From assembly GCA_016871175.1 (NCBI GenBank), contig VFZL01000003.1, positions 124,001 through 188,000 of the forward strand: a DNA stretch of 64,000 nucleotides. The letters are read 5' to 3'. This DNA comes from Acidimicrobiia bacterium (GTDB lineage: Bacteria; Acidobacteriota; Vicinamibacteria; Vicinamibacterales; CAVVIG01). Shown here piece after piece: positions 54,175 through 64,000 of the stretch. Positions within the stretch are counted from its first letter, which is position 1. Each line of letters opens with the position of its first letter. A program made the translations under genes and the position numbers. The notes beneath the pieces were generated by a model, which saw only the letters and a list, made by a program, of their open reading frames with translations, was not told the DNA's origin and searched no databases.

Positions 54175-56298
54175 TCAGAACTGAGCGCCCAACGTAATCC
54201 CGAACGTCCGCGGCCGGCCCATCTCGCCGAGAAAGCCGGACGGCGCGAGGCCCGGATAGCTGAACGCCACGGGGATGTACCGGGTGTCGAATGCGTTGCG
54301 AATCCAGGCGTCGACCGAAAGCGCGCCCCTCCCCAGCTCCTTCTTGACGCCGGCACGCAGGTTCGTCAACGCGTAGGCATCCTGCCCCGCACTATTCAAA
54401 TCGTTGTACTTCAGCGCGCCGACGAGGGCGACCTCAGCGCGCGCGCGAAGGTCGAACCCGCTCGGGAGCGGTCGTCGAACTTGCCCCCCGAGGGTGGTCG
54501 TATACCCAGGCGTGCTGGGGAGCACGTTGCCACCGACCGGAAGGCCGCTGGAGTAGCTGTCATCCTTGAACCGACCGCGCGTGAACCCCGTGACGCCGAA
54601 CAGCTCGACACCAGGTGCCGCCAGGGCAGTCAGTTCGACCTCGACGCCCGCGCTGTGCGCGCCGCCGACATTGGCGACGAAGAACTGCGCCGGCACCTGA
54701 GGGTTCGGCGCGTTCAGCTGCATGTCGGTCCAATCGATCTGGAAAACCGCCGCGTTGGCGAGCACCCGTCCACCGAGCCATCGGGTCTTGACGCCCCCCT
54801 CAACCTGCCAGGATTGCTCCTCGTCGAAGGCTTCGCTCCCAACCGGCGATGCGGCGTTGAACCCGCCGGCCTTGTACCCACTCGCGACCGACGCGTACAG
54901 CATCCGGTCGGGCCGTATCTGATACGACACCGACACCTGCGGCGACACGTTGGAAAACGAGCGATCGGCCTGGACGGTGCTGCCGGGGAAGAGGGGCGGT
55001 GTCAGGAACGTCTGGATCGAGGCGTCTTTCTGTTCGTGGTCCACTCGCCCACCGATGGCCAGCTCCAGCCGATCGCGGAATGTCAACGTTCCCTGCCCGT
55101 ACACACCAACCCCCGCGTCGTCGAGCGAGGCGACAGGCGAGTGTTGTTGAACGGAGAGCGGCACCAGCGGGGAGAGCACGAAGGGCGCGAGGGTATTGAC
55201 GGCGTCCTGTGCATACGCTTGGGTGAAGAAGAACACACCACTTTGCCAGCGCAGGCGGGTCGATCCGGAGAGGGTGATGTTCGCGTTCGGCGCTGAGGCG
55301 AGACGTACCTCCTGGGTGAACTGCGTCGCGTCCTCGGCGTTGCGACGGGTCAGCAAGGGCAACGGCGAGTAGTCCAGATCGGTCGCGTCCGTCGTGTTCC
55401 AGCGGACGACGCCCGTTGTCGCGGACAAGCTGAGCTTTGCGCCCTCGCGCTTGACCAGCACAGTCCCGGAGACGACATCCCGCGCCGTGCGTCCCTGAAA
55501 GTCACGCGACGTCCGAAACGGCTGCGCCCTGAGACTGCCGACGTCGACCAGGGCATAGTCGCCGTCTCGAGCGCGCTCTCCGCTGACGATCACGCGGGCT
55601 TCCCATCGCTCGTTCGGCGTCCAGAGGAGCTGCCCCTTGCCGAACGAGTTCCCGCGATTGTCGATGTCCACCCCTCGGCCGACGTCGCGCGTGAAGCCCT
55701 CGCGGACGCTGCGGCCGCCGGAGAAGCTGATGCCGACGCGCGGGGACACGGGACCGGAAATCGACGCCTGCGTGCCCCACGCACCGTAGTTCCCCACCGG
55801 CATCTCCACGCTGCCGCCCCATTTCGTCAGCGAGGGTCGTGCGCTGACGACATTCACGATGCCGCCGAGTGCGTTGCGGCCGTACAGCGCACTCTGGCCT
55901 CCGCGCACGAACTCGACTTGCTCGACCCCGATCAGCTCGAGACTCGTCGCGTTCGTGTGAATCATCGGCACGCCGTCGACATAGGTCGTGATCGCGGGAT
56001 TGCCCGGTCCGGAGCTGACGCCCCGAAAAGTCGGGAAGCTCAGTTTCCGAGCCTGGAACTCCGAGAAGAACGTGTTCGGGGCCAGAGACACCGCATCGCT
56101 GAGCACGGTGATCGCGGCGGCGTCGAGCGTGGCCTTGGGAACGGCCGTGATGCTGGCCGGAACCTTCTGCTTGTCCACCGGCTCTTTCGGCGCGGTGACG
56201 ACAACCGGCGCAAGGTCGACGCGCAGCGGATCCTCTTGCTGCGCCCAGGCTGGTGCGGCCGCCGCGAGTACCACCAGAACGCCCGCTGCGCGCGCCAT
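54175..56298 (-). CDS. TonB-dependent outer-membrane receptor coupled to a propeller gene
   Basis: A 707-residue protein. ATG 56298 shares its A with the stop of the PQQ-like gene (TGATG), so translation is coupled. Signal peptide (ends PAWAQ), TonB-box-like region with APVVVTAPKEPVDKQKVP, plug domain with FPTFRGVSSGPG and LYGRNALGGIVNVVSA, then a barrel ending SGFLGEMGRPRTFGITLGAQF, the family's aromatic C-terminus. Full length. Substrate unknown; the upstream propeller may process or capture it first. Confidence 0.93.
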   Translation of the reverse strand: MARAAGVLVVLAAAAPAWAQQEDPLRVDLAPVVVTAPKEPVDKQKVPASITAVPKATLDAAAITVLSDAVSLAPNTFFSEFQARKLSFPTFRGVSSGPGNPAITTYVDGVPMIHTNATSLELIGVEQVEFVRGGQSALYGRNALGGIVNVVSARPSLTKWGGSVEMPVGNYGAWGTQASISGPVSPRVGISFSGGRSVREGFTRDVGRGVDIDNRGNSFGKGQLLWTPNERWEARVIVSGERARDGDYALVDVGSLRAQPFRTSRDFQGRTARDVVSGTVLVKREGAKLSLSATTGVVRWNTTDATDLDYSPLPLLTRRNAEDATQFTQEVRLASAPNANITLSGSTRLRWQSGVFFFTQAYAQDAVNTLAPFVLSPLVPLSVQQHSPVASLDDAGVGVYGQGTLTFRDRLELAIGGRVDHEQKDASIQTFLTPPLFPGSTVQADRSFSNVSPQVSVSYQIRPDRMLYASVASGYKAGGFNAASPVGSEAFDEEQSWQVEGGVKTRWLGGRVLANAAVFQIDWTDMQLNAPNPQVPAQFFVANVGGAHSAGVEVELTALAAPGVELFGVTGFTRGRFKDDSYSSGLPVGGNVLPSTPGYTTTLGGQVRRPLPSGFDLRARAEVALVGALKYNDLNSAGQDAYALTNLRAGVKKELGRGALSVDAWIRNAFDTRYIPVAFSYPGLAPSGFLGEMGRPRTFGITLGAQF

Positions 56299-57539
56299 CA
56301 GTTCAGCGTCCACATCGTGAGGTGGTTGAGGTCCTTCGTGAAGATCCGATTGCCGGACAGAACGGGCTCGGCCCACGTATCGCCGTCGGCCACCTTGTAG
56401 CGCTTCACGACCTCGAACTCCTTCGGGTTGTTCCGTACGACGATCAGCTCGCCGTCGTTCTCGAGGCTGATGTAGTAGTCACCGGCGCGGGCGATCGCAC
56501 CGGCGGTCGCCTGGCGGCCTGGCGACGTCCAGAGCATTTGCCCACTCTTGGCATTCACCGCGAAGTACTGACCGCTGTTGCGCGAGGTCATGCCGAAAAT
56601 CGTCTCCCCGTTCAGGACCATGTTCGTGTGCTTCGTTGGAATCTCCGCGTTCTCCCACACCGTGTTGGTCGTCCACGACGCGCCGCTCTTGGCCGGTGTG
56701 AACGCCGCCGTCGGGCCGTCACTGCCGCCAACGACGATCGTGTCGCCGACCAACACGGGCGTCCCCGAGTTGATGGCGATCTTGCTCGGGAACGGGCGTT
56801 CCCAGAGCAGTGTCCCGGCACCTGGATCGACGCCGACAATCTTGTTCTGTGTGACGACGATGATCTGACGTGTGCCGCCGATGGTCGTCAGGATCGGCGA
56901 GCCGTAGCCTGGTCCATCGCCCGGCCAGCTCCAGCGGATCGTGCCGGTGTTGATGTCGTACGCGGTCAAGGCACCGCGATCGTGCCCTCCGACGTGAAAG
57001 AGCACGTTGTTGCCGTCCACCATCGGCGAGAACGAATGGGTCGTGTAGAGCGGAACGAGGTCGCCCGCCGGCTTCTGCCACACCTGTTTCCCAGTCTGCG
57101 CGTCCCAGGCCGTGACGACTCCGGTCATCCCGATCGACAAGAGGCGACCGTTGACGAAGACGGGCGTCGACTTCGGACCCTGATTGTGCGACACGGCCGC
57201 GCTGTGCATCTTGAACGGGGCGTCGTACCCCGCGCGCCACAGCTCCCTGCCTGTCGCCACGTCGTGTGCGCTCATCCCCTCGTTCTCACCACGACGGGAG
57301 AACACGTAGACGCGATCGCCGACGATGATCGGACTCGCGTAGCCGGTGCCGACTTCAACCCGCCACTTCCGCACCAGGGTTTCGGGCCAGACCGACGGCA
57401 CGGTGAACCCCGAGGCGACGCCCTGCCGGCTCGGCCCTCGCCACTGCGTCCAGTCGGCCGCGCCGCGCTGCGCGTGGATGGACGCCACCATGACGCTCGC
57501 CCACACCACCACGATGGCACCGCGGATCGCAACACTCAT
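56298..57539 (-). CDS. PQQ-like propeller protein upstream of a TonB receptor
   Basis: A 413-residue protein; ATG 57539 follows GAGGTG. The frame reaches further upstream but lacks support. A signal peptide precedes ADWTQWRGPSRQGVASGF, and blades follow (VYVFSRRGENEGMSAHDVATGREL, GVVTAWDAQTGKQVWQK, GALTAYDINTGTIRW, KIVGVDPGAGTLLWERPF). No catalytic residues are visible. Translationally coupled to the receptor gene, it is the clearest functional pairing in the region. Confidence 0.9.
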   Translation of the reverse strand: MSVAIRGAIVVVWASVMVASIHAQRGAADWTQWRGPSRQGVASGFTVPSVWPETLVRKWRVEVGTGYASPIIVGDRVYVFSRRGENEGMSAHDVATGRELWRAGYDAPFKMHSAAVSHNQGPKSTPVFVNGRLLSIGMTGVVTAWDAQTGKQVWQKPAGDLVPLYTTHSFSPMVDGNNVLFHVGGHDRGALTAYDINTGTIRWSWPGDGPGYGSPILTTIGGTRQIIVVTQNKIVGVDPGAGTLLWERPFPSKIAINSGTPVLVGDTIVVGGSDGPTAAFTPAKSGASWTTNTVWENAEIPTKHTNMVLNGETIFGMTSRNSGQYFAVNAKSGQMLWTSPGRQATAGAIARAGDYYISLENDGELIVVRNNPKEFEVVKRYKVADGDTWAEPVLSGNRIFTKDLNHLTMWTLN

Positions 57540-57685
57540 AGGACACCTCGCAAGAATCAAATCGTAACTTAGACTGAAGTGCACCTGCGCGAGCGCCGCT
57601 ATCGACCATCGGGCGGTCAGCGCTCAGCAGTGGGCACCGGCGACAGATCACGGCTGACCGTGACGCCACCACGCGAATCGTCTGG

Positions 57686-60600
57686 CTAGAACGACAGCCT
57701 GGCGCCCAGCTGCATCTGGCGCGCCGAGGTCACGGTCGATCGGATACGGCCGAAGCTTGCCAGCGGGGCCTCATTGGCGGCCGCGCCGGCGAATGCAATG
57801 AGCGTCGGGTTCCCGAAGTTCGCGCGATTGAAGATATTGAAGACCTCGATCCGCAGGTCGAGTCGAACGCCACGACCGACCGACACACGCTTGATCGCCG
57901 CCAGGTCGACGGTTCGCATGTTCGGGCCCCGGAACGCGCCTCGGCCGCTCGTCCCCATCGTGCCCTGCGGCTGCAACACGAACGCGGACGGATCGAACCA
58001 CTGGTCCGGACGGCCGATCACGGCGCTCTCCGGCGTCCGACCCGGCGCGAGGTCCGGCCGGTCGAGCCCCGAAGACGGCGCGATCGAGGGTGACCACTGC
58101 GAGCGCGACCAGTTGTTCTGCACGAACACCGTCAGCGGCTGGCCGCTCCGCATCGTGCTGATGCCGGTCACTTGCCAGCCGTCGAGCAGCGTTTTCGTCA
58201 CGCCGCTGGTCCGGCGAGCAAACGGGACATCCCAGATCAGGTTCGCGACCCAGTTGTGCCGCGCGTCCCAGTCGGCCGGCCCCTTGTTGTAGCTCCGATC
58301 GAACTCGGGAAACGCGACCGTCGTGCCGTTGGTCGCGTCGGAAAAGAACGTAGACGCCTGAGTCGTGTCGTCGATCTTCGACAGGGTGTACGAAGACTGG
58401 ACCGACAGGCCGTTGCGCCAGTTGCGCCGCAGCTCGACAATCATGGCGTTGTACCAGCTCTCGCCGTCGCTGCTCTTCAACTCGATCGTGCCAAAGTTTC
58501 GATTGGGTCGCGGCAGACCGGGCGCGAAGAATAGCCGTCCGTTGACTTCGGTGGGCGTCGGGACGTTGACGTCCATGTTGCGGAACAAGTGTTTCCCGCG
58601 CGAACCGGCGTAGCCTACGGTCGCGATCAGGCTTGCCGGCAACGAGCGCTGGACGCTGCCGTTCCACATATGCAGGCGGGGAACCTCGAGCTCCCACTGC
58701 ACCGGGCGGATCGTGTTGCCGATACCTCGGTCGAACGGCGGCACCGGGAAGCTCGGGGTCGGGATGACAAAGCGTGGCGTGGATGGCGGATTCGTCACGG
58801 TAACAATGAGGTTCTGCTGGTTGTTCGTGTTGAAGTAGAGGCCGTAGCCGCCCCGAACCGATGTCGTGCCGTCGCCGAAGACGTCCCACGCACCGCCAAG
58901 ACGCGGCGATAAGTTGAACGTCGACGGATTCTGGTAGAGCCGTCCCACGGTGGCCGCGGGATCGCTCAGCCTCAAGAGCGACGAGTCTCGACCACCGGTG
59001 TCCTGCGGCATCGTCGTCCCTTCGTAGCGCAGACCGGCATTCAGAGACACCCGCGCTGTGACCTGGTACGAGTCCTGCGCATACGCGGCGACGTAGGTCC
59101 ACGGCCAATCGCGATTGATATCGCCTGAGGGTCCGAGGCCCACGAAGCGCGTGGCCCGGTTCTCCAAGAACGCCCGCACGTTTGCGAATGTGTAGATGCC
59201 GAGGCTGAAGGTCGGGTTGGTCATGAAGTCCCGATATCGCTCGACCGTCACGCCTGCTTTGAGCAAGTGACTGCCGCGTGTGTGCGTCAGGTCGTACTGA
59301 CCACTGTAGACGTTCTGCGCCAGCCGGAGGTTCGCCGAGCTCTGCGGCCCGAACCGCTGCATCCCGCCGATATCGATGTCACCCACCAGCGCCCGCCCCT
59401 CTACGAAGGGCGGCAGCGGCTGGGCCAGATTGGCCTCGACGTTCTGCCCGATTCGCGTGCGACTGTAGCCGAATCGTGCCGTCTGAAACGTGCTCGAGGA
59501 GAGCACACCGCGGTACTCGAGCGTGGCGAATTGATTGGTCGAGATGAACGAACGCGGGAACTGCGGGTAGTCCGTCGGCAACAACTGCACCACGTCGTCG
59601 AAGGTATAACGGGCGAAGAACTGCGACGCGCCGAACTGGCGGTCCACCCGACCCTGGAAGAAGTTCTGAGCGACCGTCCGGTCGAAGTTGAACGTGTGCG
59701 TCGCCAGACCAGAGCCGATTGCCGGGCCGTTCGCGCGGGGAATCGCGTTCAAGAACGGACGGACCGCGTCATTGATCGTCGCCGGGCCGTCCGGCAGGAT
59801 TCCGAGCCGCGCGTTGTCGTCCGGCACGAAGCTCGAGATCGTCTTCCCCAGGTTCTCGCGGAGAGCCTCGTATCCGATGAAGTAGAAGAGCCGGTCCCGG
59901 ACGATGGGGCCGCCAACGGCGCCGCCGAACTGATTGCGTGTGAAGTTGGGCTGGCCGGTCACGTCGAAGTAATTCGGCGCGTCGAGCGCGTCGTTTCGAT
60001 GGAACTCGTACGCGCTCCCGCGCACGGTGTTGTTCCCGGACTTCGTGAGCACGTTGATCTGTCCGCCGAAGTTGCGCCCGAACTCTGCGCTGTACGCGTT
60101 CGACTCGACGCGGAACTCCTGGATGGACTCCACGCCCAGCGCCGTGCCGGCAGCGCTGCCCGCGGGACCATTGGTGAAGTCGTTGAGCAGCGTGCCGTCG
60201 AGCAGATACACGTTGGACCGGTAGTCCTGACCGTTGACGCTCATGCCCAAGCCGTGGGCCACGACCGATCCGCCGTCGCGCGAGGGGTACGCCAGCACGC
60301 CCGGCTGCAGGAGCGCGAGGTCCGTGTAGTTGCGACCATTGAGGGGCAAGGTGGCCACCGCCTGCTCGCCCACGAGGTAGCTCAACTCGGAGGTCTGGGT
60401 GTTCACCGCCGCGACTGGGACGGTCACGTTGACTACCTCCGAGACCCCGCCGACCTCGAGCGTCATCGCCGGGAGGGACACCGCCTCGCCGACCGTAATC
60501 GTGATGTCGCTGCGGGAGACTGAACGGAATCCGGAGAGCTCGGCCCGCATCTCGTAGACGCCGGCGGGAAGCACGGCGAACACAAAACGCCCACTCCCGT

Positions 60601-60808
60601 CGGTGACAGTCGACCGGACCAGGCCGGTGGCAGGCTGGCGGAGCGTGACGTGCACGCCTGGGAGGACGCGCCCCGACGTGTCGAGAAACGACCCGTTCAA
60701 CGTCGCCGTCGTTTGGGCTGTCGTCACCGGGACGCCGCTGACCAGCGCAATGAGGAAGGCACAACACGTCGCCAGTACACGGCCAGCGTGTGGGCGTCTC
60801 AGGCGCAT
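57686..60808 (-). CDS. TonB-dependent receptor with N-terminal carboxypeptidase-regulatory domain (Oar-like)
   Basis: A 1040-residue protein from ATG 60808; the upstream TTG-started frame is not supported. After the signal peptide (ending TTAQ) comes a carboxypeptidase-regulatory domain (about 33-115; [35 protein letters not shown]), then a plug with [19 protein letters not shown] and [15 protein letters not shown], then a large barrel. Such Oar/RagA-like proteins are expanded in Acidobacteria and take up large oligomers. The end [12 protein letters not shown] is the normal aromatic terminus. Confidence 0.93.
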   Translation of the reverse strand: MRLRRPHAGRVLATCCAFLIALVSGVPVTTAQTTATLNGSFLDTSGRVLPGVHVTLRQPATGLVRSTVTDGSGRFVFAVLPAGVYEMRAELSGFRSVSRSDITITVGEAVSLPAMTLEVGGVSEVVNVTVPVAAVNTQTSELSYLVGEQAVATLPLNGRNYTDLALLQPGVLAYPSRDGGSVVAHGLGMSVNGQDYRSNVYLLDGTLLNDFTNGPAGSAAGTALGVESIQEFRVESNAYSAEFGRNFGGQINVLTKSGNNTVRGSAYEFHRNDALDAPNYFDVTGQPNFTRNQFGGAVGGPIVRDRLFYFIGYEALRENLGKTISSFVPDDNARLGILPDGPATINDAVRPFLNAIPRANGPAIGSGLATHTFNFDRTVAQNFFQGRVDRQFGASQFFARYTFDDVVQLLPTDYPQFPRSFISTNQFATLEYRGVLSSSTFQTARFGYSRTRIGQNVEANLAQPLPPFVEGRALVGDIDIGGMQRFGPQSSANLRLAQNVYSGQYDLTHTRGSHLLKAGVTVERYRDFMTNPTFSLGIYTFANVRAFLENRATRFVGLGPSGDINRDWPWTYVAAYAQDSYQVTARVSLNAGLRYEGTTMPQDTGGRDSSLLRLSDPAATVGRLYQNPSTFNLSPRLGGAWDVFGDGTTSVRGGYGLYFNTNNQQNLIVTVTNPPSTPRFVIPTPSFPVPPFDRGIGNTIRPVQWELEVPRLHMWNGSVQRSLPASLIATVGYAGSRGKHLFRNMDVNVPTPTEVNGRLFFAPGLPRPNRNFGTIELKSSDGESWYNAMIVELRRNWRNGLSVQSSYTLSKIDDTTQASTFFSDATNGTTVAFPEFDRSYNKGPADWDARHNWVANLIWDVPFARRTSGVTKTLLDGWQVTGISTMRSGQPLTVFVQNNWSRSQWSPSIAPSSGLDRPDLAPGRTPESAVIGRPDQWFDPSAFVLQPQGTMGTSGRGAFRGPNMRTVDLAAIKRVSVGRGVRLDLRIEVFNIFNRANFGNPTLIAFAGAAANEAPLASFGRIRSTVTSARQMQLGARLSF

Positions 60809-60993
60809 GATAAGAACAGTGAGGCTGAAGCCACGGTAACGAGCATACCTCAACCCGGCGGGACCGCCAGCATCCCGACGCTGGCCGATCGCCCGCCGCG
60901 GCGTGCGCGGTCATGACGATGATTGGCAAGCGGGCGCCGCTCCCTTCTCGTGCGCGCCTCACACGTGTGGTCTGCCCTGATAGAGTGCGGAGG

Positions 60994-61782
60994 ATGCGCA
61001 GCGTCCAGCGGTATCGGACCACGCTGTTCGTTCTCGCCGCGAGCGCCCTCTGCGCCGAGGGATGCGGTGGGCCTGCCGCACCGTCGACCGGCACTCCGTC
61101 TCCGTCGACAACCCGGGTGCTGATGGTGACGCACACCGCTGGGTTCCGGCACAGCTCGATCGACGTTGCCGAGCGCGTGCTGCCGGACCTGGGTCGAGCG
61201 TCTGGTGTGTTCACGGTCTCACATGCGCGAACGGCCGAAGACGTGCGTCAACTCATGACGCCGGCCGCGCTGCGTGATGTGGCAGCGATCGCCTTCGTCA
61301 ACACGACCGGCGACATCGGTGTGCCGGACTTGCAGGCGTTCATGGACTGGATTGCCGAGGGCCGCGGGCTCATCGGGATCCACAGCGCCTCCGGTACCTA
61401 TCACGGCCGCCCGGCGTACCTCGACATGCTCGGCAACGAGTTCCTCACCCACGGCGATCAGACAACGGTCGAAGCAGTCGTGGAAGCGACACAGCACCCC
61501 GCCGTCGCCCATCTCGGCCCACGCTATCGCGTGTTCGACGAGATCTATCGATTCGTCCGCAACAATCGCTCGTCCGTCATGCCGATCCTGACCCTGGATC
61601 GCCATCCAATGGACGGTCTCCCAGGTGCCGGCGAGCCAGCGGACCTGCCGCTCGCGTGGACACGGCAGCACGGACGCGGACGCGTGTTCTACACGGCCCT
61701 GGGACATCGCGACGAACTGTGGCGCGATGCCGACTTCCAGCGACATGTGCAGGGCGGCGTGCGCTGGGCGATCGGGGGCTAG
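60994..61782 (+). CDS. ThuA-like lipoprotein
   Basis: A 262-residue protein. ATG 60994 is chosen; the GGAGG just before it is too close to serve it. The lipoprotein signal ends CAEGC. The class-I-amidotransferase-like ThuA fold shows TRVLMVTHTAGFRHSSI, GRGLIGIHSASGTY, TLDRHPMDGLPG and WTRQHGRGRVFYTALGH. ThuA proteins take part in trehalose and other sugar use. Its end is convergent with and overlaps the GGDEF-EAL gene stop (palindromic CTAG). Confidence 0.87.
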   Translation: MRSVQRYRTTLFVLAASALCAEGCGGPAAPSTGTPSPSTTRVLMVTHTAGFRHSSIDVAERVLPDLGRASGVFTVSHARTAEDVRQLMTPAALRDVAAIAFVNTTGDIGVPDLQAFMDWIAEGRGLIGIHSASGTYHGRPAYLDMLGNEFLTHGDQTTVEAVVEATQHPAVAHLGPRYRVFDEIYRFVRNNRSSVMPILTLDRHPMDGLPGAGEPADLPLAWTRQHGRGRVFYTALGHRDELWRDADFQRHVQGGVRWAIGG

Positions 61783-64000
61783 GCGGCCGACGATTGGGGC
61801 GCGTCGTCGGGCGTGGACGGGGCGGAGAGACCTCGGTCCTCTCCGGGCGCGTCGATCTTGGCAGGCGCTGCCAGGTAAGGCCCACGCGCGATCTCGGCCG
61901 CCTCGAGCGGTGCCGCAAAGAAGTAACCCTGTCCGTAGCCACACCCGAGCTGCGTGAGGTACTGCACCTGCTCTTCGGTCTCGGTGCCTTCGGCCACCAC
62001 ATCGAGGCCCAGTGTCTTCGCCAGGCTGATGATCAAGTGCACGACCTCGCCCTGGTTCGCGTCGGGCCCCAGGCGGGCCACGAACGATCGATCGATCTTG
62101 AGCACGTCGACCGGGAACATCTGCAGATAGCTCAGCGACGAGTAACCGGTCCCGAAGTCGTCGATGCTCACCCGAACGCCCAGCGCGCGCAGTTCGGTCA
62201 AGACCGCCCATGCACGCCCGGGGTCTTTGATGGCCGTACCTTCGGTGATCTCGATGCGCAGCCGGTCCGAGGGGAATCCCGTGGCGGCGAGGATCTCCGC
62301 GATCCGGGACACGAGCGTCGGCTGCGCAAACGAATTCGACGATAGATTGACGCTGAGCGTCGCCAGGGACATCTTCGGAGTCGCGGCCATCCACTCACGG
62401 CCCTGGCCGCATGCCTCACGCAGGACCCACTCGTCGATCTGAGGGGCCAAGCCCACTTCGTCCGCCACGGCCAGGAAGTCGACCGGCGAGAGCAGGCCGC
62501 GATCAGGGTGCTGCCAGCGCACCAACGCTTCGAAGCCGACCACTTCGCGGTTCGAGAGGGACACAATCGGCTGATAGCGGACGCGGAACTCGCGTCGTTC
62601 GATCGCCTTCCGCAGCTCGGTCTCGAGTCGCAGGCGATGCACGGCGTTCGCGTGCATTTCCACGTCGGCCACGGCGAAGCAGTTCCCACCGCGCTGCTTG
62701 GCCGTGTACATCGCCAAGTCGGCGTCGCGCAGGATGTCCTCGGCGAACCGATGGGCGGCGGTGCAGACAGCGACCCCGATGCTCGGCATCGCAAAGACGT
62801 CTTCGCGTTCGACGCGGATTGGTTGTGTCGAGAGCCTCTGAATCCGCTCGGCGACACGCACGGCGTCGATCGGATCGCGAAGATCGTCCAGCAGGACTAC
62901 GAACTCGTCGCCACCGAACCGTGCGAGGAGGCTCTCGGCGCGAAGGTCCAGCGACTCGCAAGGCGACACGCGCATCACGGCGTCGTCGCGTCGGACGACC
63001 GCCGCCAAGCGGTGCGCAAAGAGCAGCAACATGGTGTCGCCGGCACGGTGTCCAAGGCTGTCGTTGACGTGCTTGAATCGGTCGAGGTCGACGAACAACA
63101 CAGCAAACGTATGATGCGGATACCGAGCGCGACGGACCATCGCCAGCTCCAGACGCTCCATGAACAGCGCGCGATTCGGCAGATGCGTGAGCGGATCATG
63201 GGTCGCATCGTGAATCAAGCGATGCTGCGCCGCGCGCAAGCTGGCACTCATCTCGTTGAACGCACGCGCCACCGCCGCCGACTCCGCCGGCCCGCGCTCC
63301 GGCAACCGCATCTCGAGGTTCCCCGCCGAAATCTCCGTGGCGGCCGCAGCGATGTCACGCAGCGGACGGCTGACGCGGCGGCTGGACAAGGCACCCACCA
63401 CCAGCGAGACCCCCAAGACCACCAGGCCGGTCATCGCGAAGCGCCGATGGAGGCTGTCGATGAAGCGTTGCGTCGGCTGCCAATCGGAGAGCAACACGAG
63501 GCGGCCTGCCTCGCCGCCTAGTGTCGGTGTGCCAATCGGATACGACCCGGCGACATAGTCGCGGCCAGCGATCGGCTGCAGCTGCGCGAGTACGTCGGCC
63601 GGCGCCGCGCGTGCCAGCGCGACCAGTGCCTTGGTGTCGAGTGTCGTCGCGCGGTCGCCCAGACTGGTGGCCAGCACGCGCTCCTCGAACACCAGTACGG
63701 CCTCACACTGCGCCAGACGAGCAAGCTGTTGGGCCAGCTCATTGGTCAACCGATACCCGAGCGTCAGCGACCCCAGCACCTCCTCCGCGAACCGTGCGGG
63801 GACCGATACGGTCAGATAGAAGCCGCCGTCGTGCTCCACAATTCTGCCAGCGGAGGTCCCCGCGAGAGCGCCATCGACCGCCACCTGAAGTCGGCTCCCT
63901 TCGGGCGCCGCATCGCCCTTCCAGCCCGGGTGAGCCACCCACCCATCCCGTCGGGCCACGACGACAAACTGTGCTTGGAGCTCGTCGCGATACCTGACCG
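61779..64000 (-). CDS. Membrane-bound GGDEF-EAL protein, N-terminus beyond the right edge
   Basis: About 740 codons are visible and the frame stays open to the edge (YRDELQAQFVVV before 63959). The extracytoplasmic sensor part is followed by a membrane helix (MTGLVVLGVSLVVGAL), a HAMP-like segment (RPLRDIAAAATEISAGNLEMRL), a GGDEF domain with intact RFGGDEFVVLL and an EAL domain with FEALVRWQHP, EITEGTAIKD and DDFGTGYSSLSYL, IDRSFV. The inhibitory RxxD site five residues before GGDEF is absent. It makes or breaks cyclic di-GMP in response to an outside signal; the direction cannot be told. Confidence 0.92.
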   Translation of the reverse strand, partial: VRYRDELQAQFVVVARRDGWVAHPGWKGDAAPEGSRLQVAVDGALAGTSAGRIVEHDGGFYLTVSVPARFAEEVLGSLTLGYRLTNELAQQLARLAQCEAVLVFEERVLATSLGDRATTLDTKALVALARAAPADVLAQLQPIAGRDYVAGSYPIGTPTLGGEAGRLVLLSDWQPTQRFIDSLHRRFAMTGLVVLGVSLVVGALSSRRVSRPLRDIAAAATEISAGNLEMRLPERGPAESAAVARAFNEMSASLRAAQHRLIHDATHDPLTHLPNRALFMERLELAMVRRARYPHHTFAVLFVDLDRFKHVNDSLGHRAGDTMLLLFAHRLAAVVRRDDAVMRVSPCESLDLRAESLLARFGGDEFVVLLDDLRDPIDAVRVAERIQRLSTQPIRVEREDVFAMPSIGVAVCTAAHRFAEDILRDADLAMYTAKQRGGNCFAVADVEMHANAVHRLRLETELRKAIERREFRVRYQPIVSLSNREVVGFEALVRWQHPDRGLLSPVDFLAVADEVGLAPQIDEWVLREACGQGREWMAATPKMSLATLSVNLSSNSFAQPTLVSRIAEILAATGFPSDRLRIEITEGTAIKDPGRAWAVLTELRALGVRVSIDDFGTGYSSLSYLQMFPVDVLKIDRSFVARLGPDANQGEVVHLIISLAKTLGLDVVAEGTETEEQVQYLTQLGCGYGQGYFFAAPLEAAEIARGPYLAAPAKIDAPGEDRGLSAPSTPDDAPQSSAA

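Overview
The window is GC-rich and densely coded on both strands. Its gene content points to an Acidobacteriota genome, most likely of the Vicinamibacteria type. This rests on gene families, not on a marker gene: TonB receptors with carboxypeptidase-regulatory domains, many secreted PQQ-like beta-propellers, secreted paralogues with FSGIW/LQGVW-type starts, a ThuA-like lipoprotein and NHL propellers. No phage, insertion sequence, CRISPR array or rRNA was seen. The only structural RNA found is a tmRNA.

Layout. 1-4.1 kb: a TonB receptor (cut by the left edge) divergent from an ECF sigma/anti-sigma pair; the anti-sigma carries an HNH-like C-terminal domain. 4.3-8.6 kb: two tandem paralogous secreted proteins and a membrane protein with a TPR tail. 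8.6-11.5 kb: a belt of broken genes (TPR tail fragment, serine hydrolase with a stop, amidohydrolase fragment). 11.6-14.7 kb: a PIN/HTH toxin-antitoxin pair, tmRNA, and a split LigD (ligase plus polymerase, the latter with an amber codon). 14.9-21.5 kb: two methyltransferases (one interrupted), an NHL propeller, a prolyl oligopeptidase and a cupin-like protein. 21.9-27.8 kb: an operon for an alternative-complex-III-like quinol oxidoreductase (monoheme cytochrome, multiheme cytochrome with three stops, MopB-like subunit, ferredoxin-like subunit, NrfD/ActC-like subunit, ActD-like subunit with a frameshift). 27.8-42.5 kb: VOC protein, beta-helix protein and Ig-repeat lipoprotein (both with amber codons), SEC-C protein, histone-deacetylase-like enzyme, Aat, methyltransferase, isomerase, NHL propeller, aminotransferase, 5'-nucleotidase-like enzyme and small membrane proteins. 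42.6-60.8 kb: six PQQ-like propeller proteins and an aldose dehydrogenase interleaved with two TonB receptors, one of them translationally coupled to a propeller gene. 61-64 kb: a ThuA-like lipoprotein and a GGDEF-EAL protein cut by the right edge.

The strongest unexplained signal is the set of eight in-frame stops in six otherwise readable genes. Each can be explained by one C-to-T or G-to-A transition, and six of the eight are TAG. TAG is also the commonest terminal stop in the window, so simple recoding of TAG is unlikely. Decay, DNA damage or assembly error, or suppression remain open. A second pattern is a group of genes that lack a ribosome-binding site and have a -10-like hexamer 6-10 bases before the start, which suggests leaderless mRNAs. 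In the 42-58 kb part, the secreted propellers, sugar dehydrogenases and TonB receptors together suggest periplasmic oxidation and uptake of carbohydrates or similar substrates; this is inference from family membership.
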